Assembly: GCA_946803715.1 (NCBI GenBank) | Contig: CAMPET010000001.1 | Span: 370,209-434,208 of the forward strand | DNA from: Beroe ovata | Lineage: Eukaryota; Ctenophora; Nuda; Beroida; Beroidae | DNA: 64,000 nucleotides | Direction: 5' to 3' | Shown here: positions 25,413 through 38,849 of the stretch, one piece after another | Numbering within the stretch: position 1 is the first letter of the stretch | Layout of the letters: each line of letters opens with the position of its first letter | The notes under the pieces: generated by a model | Told to the model about the DNA's origin: nothing | The model's database searches: none | What the model saw: the letters and a program-made list of their open reading frames with translations, nothing else | Program-made: the position numbers and the translations under genes

Positions 25413-25668
25413 AGCCATGCTTTTTCACCAAATAATATATGTCAGCATTGGTTTTGTGTCTGTTGCAAATTTCAAAATTAAATATTAAATTTCAAAATAT
25501 TCATTTTTTATAAGTAGAGCTGTAGAGTATTGAAGTTTTGCATATATTTGAATGTTGAAGATCACTAGAAGGTGAACTGAATTCTGTATTTTTTGGAATT
25601 TCACTCCGAGTCCGAACAGATAATCTGAACGTCGCTTTTGAAACATCATCAGATTTGCGAGACTCTAT

Positions 25669-25729
25669 AGCTATCACTGAATGACACCATGAGTATGGGT
25701 CATACTCATAGTGTTATTCAGTGATAGCT
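25669..25729. repeat. Inverted repeat, 29-bp arms, 3-nt loop
   Basis: Arms 25669-25697 and 25701-25729 differ at two positions only, and one strand could still pair them as G-U. The arms start AGCTATCACTGAAT. The right arm is followed by two more GTGATAGCTGACACA-like copies. Confidence 0.9.
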
Positions 25730-26132
25730 GACACAGTGATAGCTGACACAATGCACAATGTATCCTCTGATAGGCCCGTCACTATAATTTGTCACTAGTT
25801 ATCTATCGGAGGCTCTTGACACATGGCAGACACTACGTCACGTGACTTAAGAGCTTGTCACATAACGAATCATGAATGCATCTATTATAATGTGTCCTGA
25901 TATCATCCGTTTTATATCAATCAGCCCCCCTTACAAAGCGTTTTCTATCTACCTTAGGATTTTCAGATTTTATCTGAACCAGTTTCGGGCGCGTACGTCC
26001 GCTTTTAGTTTTTATTTTTAGGGTCTAACTTCCTCCAGACTGCCGAACTTTGCATGCATCCCTTTGTATGTCTTGACAGAAAACATATCACCCACTGGAC
26101 ACGACGGAGGGGAGGCTTGGTCAGAATAATAA

Positions 26133-26192
26133 ATGGTACTAATTGGTACTAAATTGTTACTAATTGGCACTAATTGGTACTAATTGGTACTA
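26133..26192. repeat. Tandem repeat of TACTAATTGG type
   Basis: Five to six degenerate copies of a 10-15-bp unit (AATTGGTACTA) in non-coding sequence. Confidence 0.75.
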
Positions 26193-27656
26193 CCCTGCTC
26201 TTGGTTACCCCAGGAAAATCTTCTTGAAGATGAAGGGGGAATGGTGTTCGCCAACATGGCTACATACCAGACATGCGTTAAACATTCCGTTTAAATGGAT
26301 GCACATGTAAATGTAATTGCAATATTCATACTGGCAATACTTTTACCCATGCTGGGAATGCCAAGACTTTCTCCTTTTTATGGCATGTTTTAATCGATAC
26401 CAGGTACCACATCTTGCCATATATATAACCGCGATCTTTGTTTCACGATCACTCTGGATTTGTTCCCTATTGAACTTCAGATTCTTGATTTCACTACTCG
26501 CTATTATACTGCTTAACTCCTAATTTGAATCAATGCAAAATGGAACAAGCATCACAAGATTGACTGCTTAAACAACGGGTAACCACGGAAAACGGTTAAT
26601 CAATGTTCAATAAAGTGTATTAGTGAATAATTTGACGTATGTTTGTTTTCAAATATTGAAATTTTGACGCATCATGCGCGACATGTAATTCAAAATGGGC
26701 ACTATAGGCATAAAACAGCCGACGAAAGCAGAGTGATTTGTTTAATCTTTTAATTGAATTATACGTTAATTAAATTATGTCACACACTGCCAAACTCTCC
26801 CCCCCCCTCCGCAATATTATGCCACTTCAAACAATGAAGTCTCCGGTTTTTGACGCAGCAATGCAATAATTGCCTTGTATTATATAATTGCCAGCGTGTG
26901 TGTTTTGACTTCTGTGACGTACGCGTAGCTGAGCGCCGATCGAACTTTTGAGATCCACATTTTTCCCGGTATTTAATGCACTTCCTCTCGCTAATCAGGA
27001 TGACCAATATATATGGCTCGATTCATATATATTCCCCCAGGATTTTCCACTAGCGATATCAGTTTGACATGTTTCACGGTCCAGATGTTAGTGTTCAAGT
27101 AGTTCCCATGGCAACTTGACATGGGCTCAGATTTGACATGTGCCACCTGGATATTCCCAATCATAATAATATCTCTCACATGTTATGGATTTCATGATCA
27201 TAACTCAATGCAATTATCATTGCAATTATGGCGTCGCTGGCGTCTATTTTCGCCGCTGAATTTCACATCGTTTATATTTAGATTTCCATTTATAATTTAT
27301 ATTATAAGCAGGTTATTATAAGATCGCTGTCATTTTCGGACCCTATATAAAACACTGGAATTATAGGAGGATGTCAGAATTTCCATTATAGACTCGGATA
27401 CGGGGGCTATTCCATTGCTCTTGGTCAAGGTTTGCTCATGTCACATGTGCACTTTACCTTATACTGCTCGGTCTTCATATTACTGGTTGCTGAAGTCCTG
27501 TTTCCGCTTCCGAGCTGCCCCTCAATTTTGCCATTCTTCCTTGAGTATTTCAGATCATTTTTGTTCTTGAAAAAGGGTCCATAATTATAGTCATAATGAT
27601 GTTCAAAAAACACTTTTTGCGTCAAGTAATTTCATCTCACCCGCAATAATTTGTGA

Positions 27657-27681
27657 GCACAAATTAGTCACTAATTTGTGC
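27657..27681. repeat. Perfect 25-bp palindrome (11+3+11)
   Basis: GCACAAATTAG, TCA, then CTAATTTGTGC. It directly abuts the much longer palindrome that starts at 27681. Confidence 0.95.
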
Positions 27682-27769
27682 TTCAACTTAGAATACAGAA
27701 AATTCATAATGGGTGTCACACTAATTTAGTGTGACACCCATTATGAATTTTCTGTATTCTAAGTTGAAG
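27681..27769. repeat. Perfect palindrome, 44-bp arms, 1-nt centre
   Basis: Arms 27681-27724 and 27726-27769 are exact reverse complements around a single T at 27725. The arm begins CTTCAACTTAGAATACAGAA. As DNA it could extrude a cruciform, and as RNA it would fold to a perfect hairpin. An assembly or library fold-back artefact is also possible. Confidence 0.95.
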
Positions 27770-28350
27770 GTTCCGGAATCGAAGGAAATCTAGATCACTT
27801 AACCCTAATGATCACTTAATGAAGTCAAGTACCCCACCCCGGTAGCTTGTCCTCCTTTTTGCCACCTACTAACTAAAATTGATACCGATTTATTCAGCAA
27901 ATGTATGTATCGACCGGAATTTGCTGCTTTCTTCTATAGTGGCATGAGTGTTAATGGAGTGAATCTACATAATAATTGATTCCATCTGGGCTAACATCAT
28001 CGGGATTAATGCTCTTGCTTTTACAAAATAACATTGGTTTCGACGGCTTAATTATATCTAAGTTGAAGTGTCATATTATGAATTATATAACTGGTTTCTT
28101 TCCGTGACGCTCCCCCTACCAGATTGACATCTAGCTTCGTGTGCGGATCGCCCCACTCCCCTTTTATATACCCCCGGCCCCATTTATAGTACTCTACCCC
28201 CATAATTAAGTATTATTTTTAGGTGAAAATGGGTTCTATCTCTTGTCGTATTGAGATTTGAGTTCAATACGTATTATTTAGCAGCAAACTGCAGAGATAT
28301 CCTCCCAGTTTATAACTGTAACACGCATCCACCGAACTCGCATTTCGTTT

Positions 28351-28376
28351 CTGCTTGACAAGATCCTGTCAAGCAG
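28351..28376. repeat. 26-bp inverted repeat
   Basis: CTGCTTGACA, then AGATCC, then TGTCAAGCAG: 10-bp perfect arms around a 6-nt centre. A GA microsatellite follows 25 bp later. Confidence 0.85.
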
Positions 28377-28400
28377 AACTTTTCCAAGTGCCACAATTTG

Positions 28401-28427
28401 GGAGAGAGAGAGAGAGAGAGAGAGAGA
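28401..28427. repeat. (GA)n microsatellite
   Basis: Pure GA array of about 27 bp in gene-free sequence. Confidence 0.95.
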
Positions 28428-30186
28428 AAGTAAGTGTACTTCAACTTGCTAGATATCTTGAGTTTCAGAACTGCAAGGGACCACTTCCTCCCCCCACCCA
28501 CGATTCCACTAAAAACTGCCGGAAACTAAAAAATGTTTAAACGGAGATTTTCAATGGATAATTGATATATTTTGTCCCGCGATGTTAAAAGTTGATCTAG
28601 CTTGGTACTGACCCGAAAACTGCCGAGATATATATTAATCACGTGACAAGAGCACGTGCTATAATTGGTTCTGGGATATAGCTACAGTTACAGTTCGTGG
28701 TGGGGGGAGATTGTTGTCATTCACCCCGGCGCACGCCCCAATTCCTCTGACCTGCCAATCTCTCCCTCCGGCCATTATTTTTCTTCTCCACTGATTTCAT
28801 TTGTCCGGATTCATGCCCCATCACCGGAATCGATCGATAAATTTCGAGCTCTTAACTTTCCCGGTGAATGACTGAATGAACAAGGTTTTGCTAAAGTCAG
28901 CTAACTCTAACTTTTGCCCACATATTATCTTTCATGAAATAGTGTACTCTGACCCCCCTGAAAATTCACTTTCATTAAGCTAGGTGGCCAAAGTTGCTAC
29001 ATTTATTAGCCCGGCAAGAAACCTTCGTGACTATTGTTGCCATTCAGAGCAATTTCCGAGCCGCGCGTAACTTTGGTGGTTGTCGAATTGCACGCCATAT
29101 TTTATCCTTTTTCATGATGAATTAACTTGCTATGCTACGATTGAGTTGGTTCCACGCGATGATCAACGCAAATAGCGAGGGTTTTAGTTCTTGACCGTTT
29201 CTTTCAATCACGTTACTATTATCTTAGAACGTCTGATAGCATACATACAATCCCTATAAACAGATACGGTAACATATCTGCCCCTGTAAATGTTAATCAT
29301 ACAAGCGCATGCGACATGGTGATGTTCATATCCTGCGGACTACCTAGTTGGGGATTGTCGTATATTTCTGTGGAGGGCCTGGCGTTATATTTCAGCTTCC
29401 GAAGGAAATTCTGGTTCCAAAGGTCGTGGCTGACGTGACTTCGGCTGTAATTTAAATTGGTTCTTGCGCTTCGGTTAACCTTTGGTAGAATCTCATTATT
29501 ATTTAGATAGTAGTGGCAGTTCCAATAATGCAGTTCCTGATAATAGGATAGGTTTGCTATCTCATTAACCTTATCGGATCATATGATGCATTGATGCACT
29601 GTAAGGAGCTTATCTCATAGTTTATACTTCTAGTTCACGAAGTCTTTTGTTGTCCAAGAAACGTCATACTCTAATTCTAAAGTCTAATGAATAGTGATTA
29701 ATTGCGTGAGCGCGCGCGCATTTGCACGTGCCAACAATACTAAACAGCCCCCAACGTATCAGTTTTAATAACATAACATGCCCTGCCCCTGTGATGTCTA
29801 TAGATAAGTACTCACTACTCATCAATCTTGTTGTTTATAACGTATCATCATCAATATTTTACTGTTGCTTGTCATCAGTATTTGATTTGAGATTTCTAGT
29901 AGTTGTGACAGTTGACTCCACTAGTAATAGCATTGAAGCCTGACACCACTTTTATTGACACCACTTGACACCACTCAGTGAACTATGGTTTAACGCATGC
30001 CATCTCCATAACCTGAATGAACTCTCATAAACGATAATGAACGCGCAAACCCCTCCTACGTAACCCCTTAACCACGTTCAAGCCAAGTCTACTGGTGTTG
30101 GGAGATGCGTTATGCCCATTTGAACTTGTCACTTGTCATATAACTGGTGCTGGTCACACACACATACATAAACACTCACACACACA

Positions 30187-30346
30187 NNNNNNNNNNNNNN
30201 NNNNNNNNNNNNNNNNNNNNNNNNNNNNNNNNNNNNNNNNNNNNNNNNNNNNNNNNNNNNNNNNNNNNNNNNNNNNNNNNNNNNNNNNNNNNNNNNNNNN
30301 NNNNNNNNNNNNNNNNNNNNNNNNNNNNNNNNNNNNNNNNNNNNNN
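30187..30346. other. Assembly gap (160 N)
   Basis: A run of N. The left edge is ACACAC-type sequence, so a CA microsatellite probably caused the break. Confidence 0.99.
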
Positions 30347-32578
30347 TGTCTCGATATGTCTGCTGTATGCTGGCAGTAACCTTGCTAACAAAATGAGGTA
30401 ACCACTCACAATTGGTACGTTTTTGTTCCCTATTCACCACATTTAATCTACAATCGCGAAAACGTAATCATAACGTTTTTACGTACATCAAATAACTAAA
30501 TAAAGTCGTATTTCACTCCCTTCAATGGATGGTGGTCAACTGTTTTCCCAGCAATCCTTCACTTTCTGTTTGCTCCTCGTATTTACCCTACACTATGATT
30601 ATATTGACAGATTCGCTGGGTAAAAACTTCCTCCCCCTTCAAACACATTTTCACTTCGAATTCGGGGATTGGTTGCTTCTACTAACCTGATTTCGAACTG
30701 AACAACAATGTAGTGTAGGTGTCAAAATTTAATCTTTGCATTCTTGAACCTTTTAAACGATATATTTAATACCTGAAGAAGAACTAAACTAATTATTAAT
30801 TGCTTTTTGAGAAGTTATGCTTCCAACCCCCTGAATGTTTGGCCATTTTTGATTGGACACTTCATAAAGCACTTAATGAATCCTATATAGCTGCTATAAA
30901 GTGGTTTTGTTGAAATTCAATTATGACGTTTTAAACATAATTTAAGTGGTTTTTACAGCGCGGTTGTCGCGATCATGATTTGATAATTTGAGCACAAATG
31001 TTCCATTTCTTACAGTTACTTCTACTGAAGACTAGGAGCTGTTTCGTAAATGTTATGCAAATTCAGTCACTGTAGATTTGATCTAGGTATCGAATATTCC
31101 ATTCAATAATCAATTTTAATAATGATAATATTTCAATCAAATTCTTCATGTTCAAGACTTAAATTCATGCATCCATCATAATTCCTACCTTCATGTGCGC
31201 AACGAAAATCTGTCAACCAAATATCGTGTCGACTATATCATATCCTCTGCATTACGTCAAGTTTCATTTTTGTAAAACAGTTATCCCTCAAATTTTCAGT
31301 GGTCTTGCCGAATTATTTGAATAATCGCTTGATTCTGTAAATTGAATTCTATTATGTCATATGCTATGACATTTATATGACTACAAATATAATGAGCCTT
31401 CCACTGCAATGAGATCATATTATACTTCATGATTCCTGTAAAGGAATTATAATTTCGATTTATATTTTCTGCAAAAAACGCTCTTTTTTTGGTTCCATGA
31501 TATGTGTGCGGTAATGTTAGAGGTGCTTGGATTCCGGGTATAAAAGCGCTTAGCGCGAGTATCCATATAATTGTTTCGCGAACGTATTATTTGCTTGTGT
31601 TTCAAAATCGTTAATTAGCTTTTCAAATATGTGTCCTACTGTCTTTAATTTTTAATGGCGTCTTCTTTCTACGTCTTTCTTCATTCTGTTGCCAGTGACG
31701 ACCATCTGAAACAATCGGTCTTTTAACGTCACCCTTCGTTTTCTAATTCCAGACAATTAAACATGAACCTCGGTGGTGGTCAACAGTTTTAATTGTTTCT
31801 TGAAAAAATTACGTCAGTAGCAATTTATGCTTTATACTTTGAAGGTGCACACTCACTCAGTTGTTGAGGATAACGTCACAAACCATCTATGGATTGTTAA
31901 CATTTCTGTAAGCTATTATAAACGTGTAGGTAATTGAAGCGTCGGTACTGTTCTTTTCCGTACCATATTAATACCATGCTACCTGTACTAAAATCTAGGC
32001 GTGCTCCCTCCCCTCAATGATACATATTACACTAAATAAAAAACGTACTATTTCTGTCAAAGTTATGTCATTCACCCTGGAATTCCTGTCATAGTACCGC
32101 AGTACTGATAATGTTGTGGAGCCACAAATTCCTCCGTGTGCATTCCTATGGTTCTCGGCAAAAAATACTACCATAAATCATGGATAGTGTGGATATTTGT
32201 TCATCCTATTGTTTCGTAGAAAATAACCAATCTACTTCCAATTTACTTCCGATGGATATTCGGAATCTGTACTAACGTCACCAGTGTGATGAAAGGAAAC
32301 AGTGGTATCATGTCTGTGGTATTGTCTGTTGTGCCGTAGTTAGAGAATTCTGATCGCCCCATCAAAAATGAATTTTTGACCCCCTCGACTATGTATCCTT
32401 TGTCGCTCGTTTTAGGACTAGGTACGGACTGAATTTCTCGAAATATCGAATCTTGATTCGTTGACCTTAGTGTTTGATTCGCTTATCGGAAGCCTTAGAC
32501 GTGCTTCGAAAACTGCCATGAAGGTAAATACCCATTGGTTAATGTTAGCTTGTGGTGTTTATTAATCACATACACATC

Positions 32579-32662
32579 ATGTGTGTGTATGTGTGTGTGT
32601 ATGTGTGTCGGGTAACTACTCACATGTGTGCATGACGTATGTGTGTATGTGTGTGTATGCGC
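32579..32662. repeat. Interrupted TG microsatellite
   Basis: GTGTGTGTATGTGTG runs at 32579-32608 and 32638-32662, separated by about 30 bp of unique sequence. Confidence 0.85.
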
Positions 32663-35600
32663 TGTGTCATTAATAGGAGTGGTTTGTGATCAATTATTAA
32701 ACTGTTTCAGGTGTGTTTGTGCAATGAGCGTCTCAATATCATTCGATAGGTACATGCATTCGTAATTGTGTGCGTGTGTCTTTCTTGTAGAACTACTAAT
32801 TGTGCGTTAGTGTTTTCGTGTGTTTGTGTCTCTGTCTGTTTGTATGCCTGTCTCTCCGCGTCTGATTGAGTGTGGTTTTTAGAAGCAGCATGAGTACTCT
32901 ACCATATATATATATTGGTACAACTTCCTACTCACAATATTTGATTAACAATTTGTGGTATGCGCGACGCTGTCAACCGAGGCACCATGACCGCCATGAC
33001 CAGCTATAGGCGGTGTTTTTAACTTTTATAATGATATTGTCTTTTGCAACGCGAGACATGGCAGCAGCACCCCTTTCTCCTCTCTATGGATTATTTTGAG
33101 GGAATTCTGTGAGTGGAGAAGGGGAGCTGTGTGGCTTTTCCTTCTGGAGATAGAGGGTTTCAATTGCAGTCCCCCCCCCATTTCTCAGACATCCAATTCC
33201 ATGTAGTAGGGTAACCCGCAACATTTCTCTTTTCTAATGAACTTAAATCCAGTTTTGTGAGAGTAGAGGAGGGCTTATTTGGCTTATATTTGGCCTTCCT
33301 CTTACTCTCAGAGATGCTGAACACTCATTCTCGTTCCTTTGACCTTCTTTAGAGCACTACCAATGCATTAGCGAGAGTTCCAATCTTCCTGAAGCTGTTA
33401 TATCTTTTCAAGGAAGAAGTTGTGCTCGTAATATTCTCCTGTGAACACCTACGACTCTTCTCAAAAGTCGCGAAATGGGCGATTTTAAAAGGTATATTTT
33501 ACACGACGTGGAGATTGCTCTCTGTGATATAACGATGATATGATTCATAATCTCGGGAGTTGATGATGATTCTGCAGAAGTGGCCAGATGGTACGAGTCC
33601 ATGATAATTTAGCCGATGTTTCATAAACCCCATATTATGGACTCGCCTGCTCAGTAATACGAGATTCTTCATAATTTGAGCTCGGTCACTGGTATAATAA
33701 GCGTCGATCAAAATCCCAGTCCCCTATGTTTTGGGATTGCGATTTCAATGTCCTGTGTTGGTTAGTTGTAAATGGTTGCATATTGAATCTTGATTGTTGC
33801 CTGAATGTCTGAGAGTGATTTGTGTTCTTTGTTTTACCCAGGTACTTACAATTTTTCGGAAGAAGATCAGCATGTCTAGCAAAAACTTTGGGAATAACAG
33901 AAAATTTGCCACAGCATATTTGAAATCCTGTTGTCACCCTATTTACCAATTTACCATTATTCACCATTCACGTTGTTCGGAATGGTGAATAATATTCAAA
34001 GTATAATTATGTTTTAAGTTTGCGGTGCTAAACAGACGGCGACATTTAAATAAAATCATTCGCTTCATGACCGTTTTATTCGCATAACCTTGGCTTGGCA
34101 CAAAATGACTTCACATTTTCGAAGTAAACTTTTCGAAGTAAAGTTACAGTCGAACTATCAACTAAATTTCTTCCACCACAATTAAGACTGCAGATTTTTG
34201 GAAAAATATAGATGTTTCTAATGCCAAACTTCCCGAAAGTTGGTCAGTGTAATTGCAATAACTTATTAAACATAGCTGCATTCTCGCTCCACATTCGCAG
34301 CTATTGTGACACATTTATAATGCCTTTATTGGATCGGTTACGGTTGTTAATAACCTCATGAGTATTCGGCGTTTAGATGTAGGTGGGTGTGTGTGTGGGG
34401 GATCTTTTCTCATATCACCTAAAGTGATCACTGGGCATATCACTTTATTTTCTTATTTCATACACTCACGTATCACCTTATTTTCCCTCCCTTTAGACGC
34501 ACACACTTATGGAATGAAAGTCTGGAACGAAGTTTCAATGTGAGTTGAGAGTTCCTACCCCCCATGCATCAAGTCATGCATCAAGTCATGCAGGAGTTAG
34601 TTCTACCTGCTCGATTAAGTCTGATATCTGGTTTCTCGGGAATTGTTTAATCTGTCATAACCATCACTTATAACGTCACTTTAGTGTCAACTGAGAGGGA
34701 TATAACTATTCCGAACATCATTATCTCTCTCATTAAACAGGGTGTCAAAGTTTGGGGTATCATGTTTTTGAGTGTTTATGACGATCGTAAGAAAAATCAG
34801 CATCGGTTTCGAACATACTTTTGGGTGCGCGTTTTGATTCAGCTGTTCATTACTTGATAGTTTTGAGCAGTTTAGATTAAGATACGGTACCATTTCCAAG
34901 GTCGCACAATTCGGTTTCCGATCCCTTTCCATGACCATTGCTTCCGCCGAACGCTGAACCTCAAACTACATAACACCTGCGATTTTCCGGGATTTTTCAA
35001 TAAAACCTCCGTCCCATCAACCCTTAAACTATAAGCTATTCGAATAGTTGCACTTCAGTCTCTACTGCGCACCTGCAAGATTAATTAACAATTTAACCAA
35101 TTAACCAATTGACAACTTCCTCATGGATGTAGCTTCTATAGTTCAATCGTGCAATTTCTTCGTAGCAGTTCAACTTCATGCGGTACTGCGGGAATGGAAA
35201 GCTGTTTTTTCGTCGCAGTTTTGACCAGAGTTGGAAAACTCTAGGTTAAAAAACCTTTTCCCGCTCTTTTCAGTATAGTGCACACTGCACATTTAAATGG
35301 TCGTCAAGTGCATCACGGTGGTTTTCTCAACTTCTAGACTTCTTCCTATTTCATTGCTAAGCGCGGCCATGCTATAACATGCATTACCGGGGGATAGATG
35401 GATAGATCCCCCTGATGAAGACATACATCAATCCTTATTTGACGTTCCATTATAATCATAATGATAAATGCGTGGTGCCTATCATATGAATATCGCTAGA
35501 CAACATGAATTGACGTGCTGTCTTAATGAACCGTGAGATATATAATTATTCTTGTGGCGTTTGATAATGAGAATGGTTCCCAATTGTCCTAATTTGATAT

Positions 35601-35831
35601 TCCGATCGGCGAGAGCTCGATCTCATTAATATTCTTTTGTTGAATTCATTGTAAGGTGAGGGTTTCAGTTATGGTGTGCAAAATATCGATATACCCTTGG
35701 GGACGGGCGTCCTTATTGCATTATTTTTTGTCTCGGAAAGGACCCCTGGACTTTGATACAAATATCAGTTCTTCAAATTCTTCATCATTGTGTGAAATCT
35801 ACAGAACTATCCACTGTTCAGGATAGACAAT

Positions 35832-38800
35832 ATGAACAGCAGGAGCCGATCACTCCTCCTCGCTTTGATTCTCGTGGGATGTACAACATCAACAGGTACA
35901 GGCTCGCCGGAATTGCCCGATATTATACTCATTCAGTATTGGATTCAGATACTTTGGGGGAAATATTGTGTTGGTCGTTTTTTTGTTCGAATTCTAAGCT
36001 AACAAGCCCCAGAAACAACATTTCAATCATTTCAGATAAAACTCCGAACGAACAACGGCCGTTAGACGGCAACGAACTCACCTCATCTCAAGACCAAACA
36101 ACACAACTCACCTCTAAAGACGAAATGGAACCAGGTCAACTCTCCTCCAAAGACCAAAGTACCATCCCTGACCAACTCAACTCCAAGGAAGGTCCTCTGC
36201 CTTCGCAGGACGAGCTAACCTCGCATGTCGATAAGACAAACAACTTCACGCCGGAAAGTACGAGCACGCCCGTGCATACTACGACCAGTTATCCGGCGTT
36301 TCCGGCATTCACTTCCTACTGGTTCACACCGTTCCTTGCAAGCTGCCTCCTTCCCATGAGCATTGCAACCATCCTCTTCAATTTACTGGTCTTCAGGTAC
36401 TGCACAGTTCTTGTTTCTTCTTTTTTAATTTTCTTTTCGTTTCTCTTTCCTCTGGATTCAAAATTTTTTCAGAAGCAGATTTTTGTCCGAAGCTTGAAAC
36501 TTGTCAGTAGCTTGAAATATGTCAGAAGCAAATTTTAGTCAAAAGGTTAATAAACGGAATCCCCCGAAACCGATGGTCACTAAATCACACACGTCAGAAT
36601 CATTGGGTAGATTAGGTCGTCGTTGGTAATGGTTATCCGTTTCCATTTATTGATCACGTGTACTGAGGAGTTTAAACTCCGCTACACGTGGTTATGTATG
36701 ATATATGGACATTGCACATGTCGCGGGTTTCCCCCCTCTCTCTCCCTCGCCCCGGGTTATGAACCAGGGTTTCCCACGGTTGTTTTATGACGGAGGATAC
36801 ATCGTCTAATTAGCAGAGTATGCATAGGACATTTGTCCTTTTTTTGTGTTTATGTGTGTAATGTGTGTGTGACGTGGGCTATTGACTACTCCGCCGACAC
36901 CCCCTTTTTGCCCCCAAAATGCCCCTTTTTTGCCTCCAAAGTGCCCCCTTTTCGAGTGTTTGTGTGTGGGGGGATTTGTGTATGAATGTCTGAGTCTCTG
37001 CATGAATATATGTAAGAATATGGTTTAAGTTGTTGAACGGCTGGGTTGTAGCCTGTAGGGTAAACGCTGGGGTAACTGAATAATCAGAGCTGCTGGTTAG
37101 CAAGCTCAAACGTGATTTTGGGGAATTCTTCGGCATGAGCAAACGAAATGGAAATATCTTGTTATCCAGAATGACATAAATTCAGATACCGCGGCTCTAA
37201 CACCCTCACCCTCCCCTTCCCACATCCTAAACCCCATCCCCTCCCTCTCTACTCACTCCCCCATTCCCACATCCTAACCCCCATCCCCTCCCTCTCTACT
37301 CACCCTCACTCCCCCATTCCCACATTCTAACCCACGTCCCCCCTCTCTACTCACCCTCACTCCCCTTCTCCTCCTCTCAGGTTCTACGTAACAAAGTTGG
37401 ACAACATCCTTCACAACATGTACATGATGTTGTCTCTTGTCGACCTCATATCTGGGGTCGCCGCATTCCTCCAATCTGTTGTCCTCTTCACTCTCGTTAC
37501 GACCACTCCAGACAACAACACCCCCTCCATCCGCCTTGTCCCCGTCGTCTTCTTCCTCGCTTCTCTCACCTCGCACACATCCGCATTTTACAGCACAACG
37601 CTTGTTGTAATCCGGTCTATAAATATTATCTGGCCCCTCAAACAGATAAATCGTACCGGAGTCCACGCTGCTGTTGCTCTCTATCCCTTCGTCTGGATGG
37701 CGATCATCGGATTCGAGATTTACTCCCTCTTCGACCTACTCGGATCTAATCTCCGACTGTACCACGTGACGTACTTGCTGCTTGTGGCGCCGAACGCCGG
37801 AAGCGAGATTCTCGCTCGGACAATTCCCGGGATTATGATGAATTTTCAGTCGCTCATATTCGTCATGTGTACGGGGATTCCATACTTTCTCCCGTCCATC
37901 ATAACTGTCATCAGCTCTGGGATTCAGGTGGTTGCCCTCAAAAACTCTGCCGCGGTCGGCAAAAAATCGTCCGATAGAAATACGAAGATCACGAGGACGA
38001 TTCTGCAGTTGACGCTGATATTCGTCGTTTGCAACACTGCTCATTCCTTCACTCTCTTCGTCTTCGAGATTGTTAGACCGATGTGAGTAGATATTCGATG
38101 AATATTTTTACAGAAATACCATATGTTGTTGCAGATGCGCCTGCATGCAACTGATTGCATTCGCAATAACATTAATTATTAAACTTCGACGAGCTTTGCA
38201 CAGTGCAATATGCGTGTGTGTACGTTTGCAGGATATTTCGAAATTGGAACATGTTAACTCCTTAACCTTGCAAACCCCCTCTTGCACTTTAGTCGATTCA
38301 AATGCCCTCTTAAGGTTAAAAATATAATGGAGCACCCTGGTTTCCCCTCAATTAGGAGGATTATTTTAATCCGCCTCAATGAGATTGCATCATGCAACGC
38401 CCCTTAAAACCACACCTAGTGGACTTCATGTGAAACAGTGTGACACTAGTGTGGGTGCAAGTTCGTCAGAGATTTATGATCTAACTCGATACCAAAGTTG
38501 TCACCCAAAAAAGTCACTCAAGGAAATCAATCATCTCTCACCCACTTCAATGACAAATCATTTCTAACTCGAATCTATCCCTGACTCTCATTTCAGGCGG
38601 AATCTCCTCATCTGGTATACTCTGTATGTCGTGAGCAACCTCCTCCCCTTCCTCAACTCCCTTCTCAACCCGTGCATTCTCATCACACGCGGGAAAACTC
38701 TGCGGGACTTTGTGAAGTCTTGTCTCAGTCTGAGGTCTACCAGTGTCCCCGACACAGTGTCCACGACACGGGAATTGGATATTGGTGGACGGAACAAGGG

Positions 38801-38849
38801 GTCCAGTATAGCGTTCCTTAAGAAGATGCATGTTACTAGGGACGCATAA
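35832..38849 (+). CDS. 7-TM receptor, divergent rhodopsin-like, 4 exons
   Basis: Predicted 459-residue receptor. Exons: 35832-35895, 36036-36396, 37381-38082, 38597-38849 (1380 nt), all GT/AG and in phase. Residues 1-21 form a signal peptide (SLLLALILVG core). Residues 22-115 are an extracellular stalk rich in Ser, Thr, Gln and Asp, with a degenerate L-T/S-S-K-D repeat at L36, L46, L57, L69 and L82. Seven hydrophobic segments follow from about 118. D163 is the conserved TM2 Asp. At the end of TM3 the DRY position reads I-R-S (R220). TM7 has NPCIL (400-404) in place of NPxxY. The cytosolic tail is short, with Ser/Thr. This fits a class A orphan receptor coupled to an unknown ligand. The altered DRY and NPxxY motifs make normal G-protein switching uncertain. 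The start was chosen because it gives a signal peptide; an upstream open frame from 35753 lacks one. Confidence 0.82.
36655..36690. repeat. Palindrome with CACGTG ends in receptor intron 2
   Basis: CACGTGTA at the left and TACACGTG at the right enclose an inner perfect GGAGTTTAAACTCC (36668-36681). Both ends are E-box cores. Confidence 0.85.
37198..37372. repeat. Minisatellite, about 57-bp unit, three copies
   Basis: Pyrimidine-rich unit with TTCCCACATCCTAA, CCATCCCCTCCCTCTCTAC and TCACCCTCACTCCC blocks, repeated three times directly upstream of the acceptor of receptor exon 3. It extends the polypyrimidine tract of that intron. Confidence 0.9.

Larger units (their letters stand above)
23486..35831. 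other. 12-kb gene-free stretch between aquaporin and receptor
   Basis: No exon with a family motif or coherent splice partners was found on either strand. It contains short tandem repeats, several palindromes, a GA microsatellite, an assembly gap and TG-rich microsatellites, listed separately. It is AT-rich throughout. The first few hundred bases are the aquaporin 3' UTR. A gene made only of very short exons, or a non-coding RNA gene, would escape this reading. Confidence 0.45.

Noticed and set aside
30095-30440. ORFs of about 80-100 residues across 30.2 kb
   Set aside because: They run through 160 N and have no real sequence in the middle.
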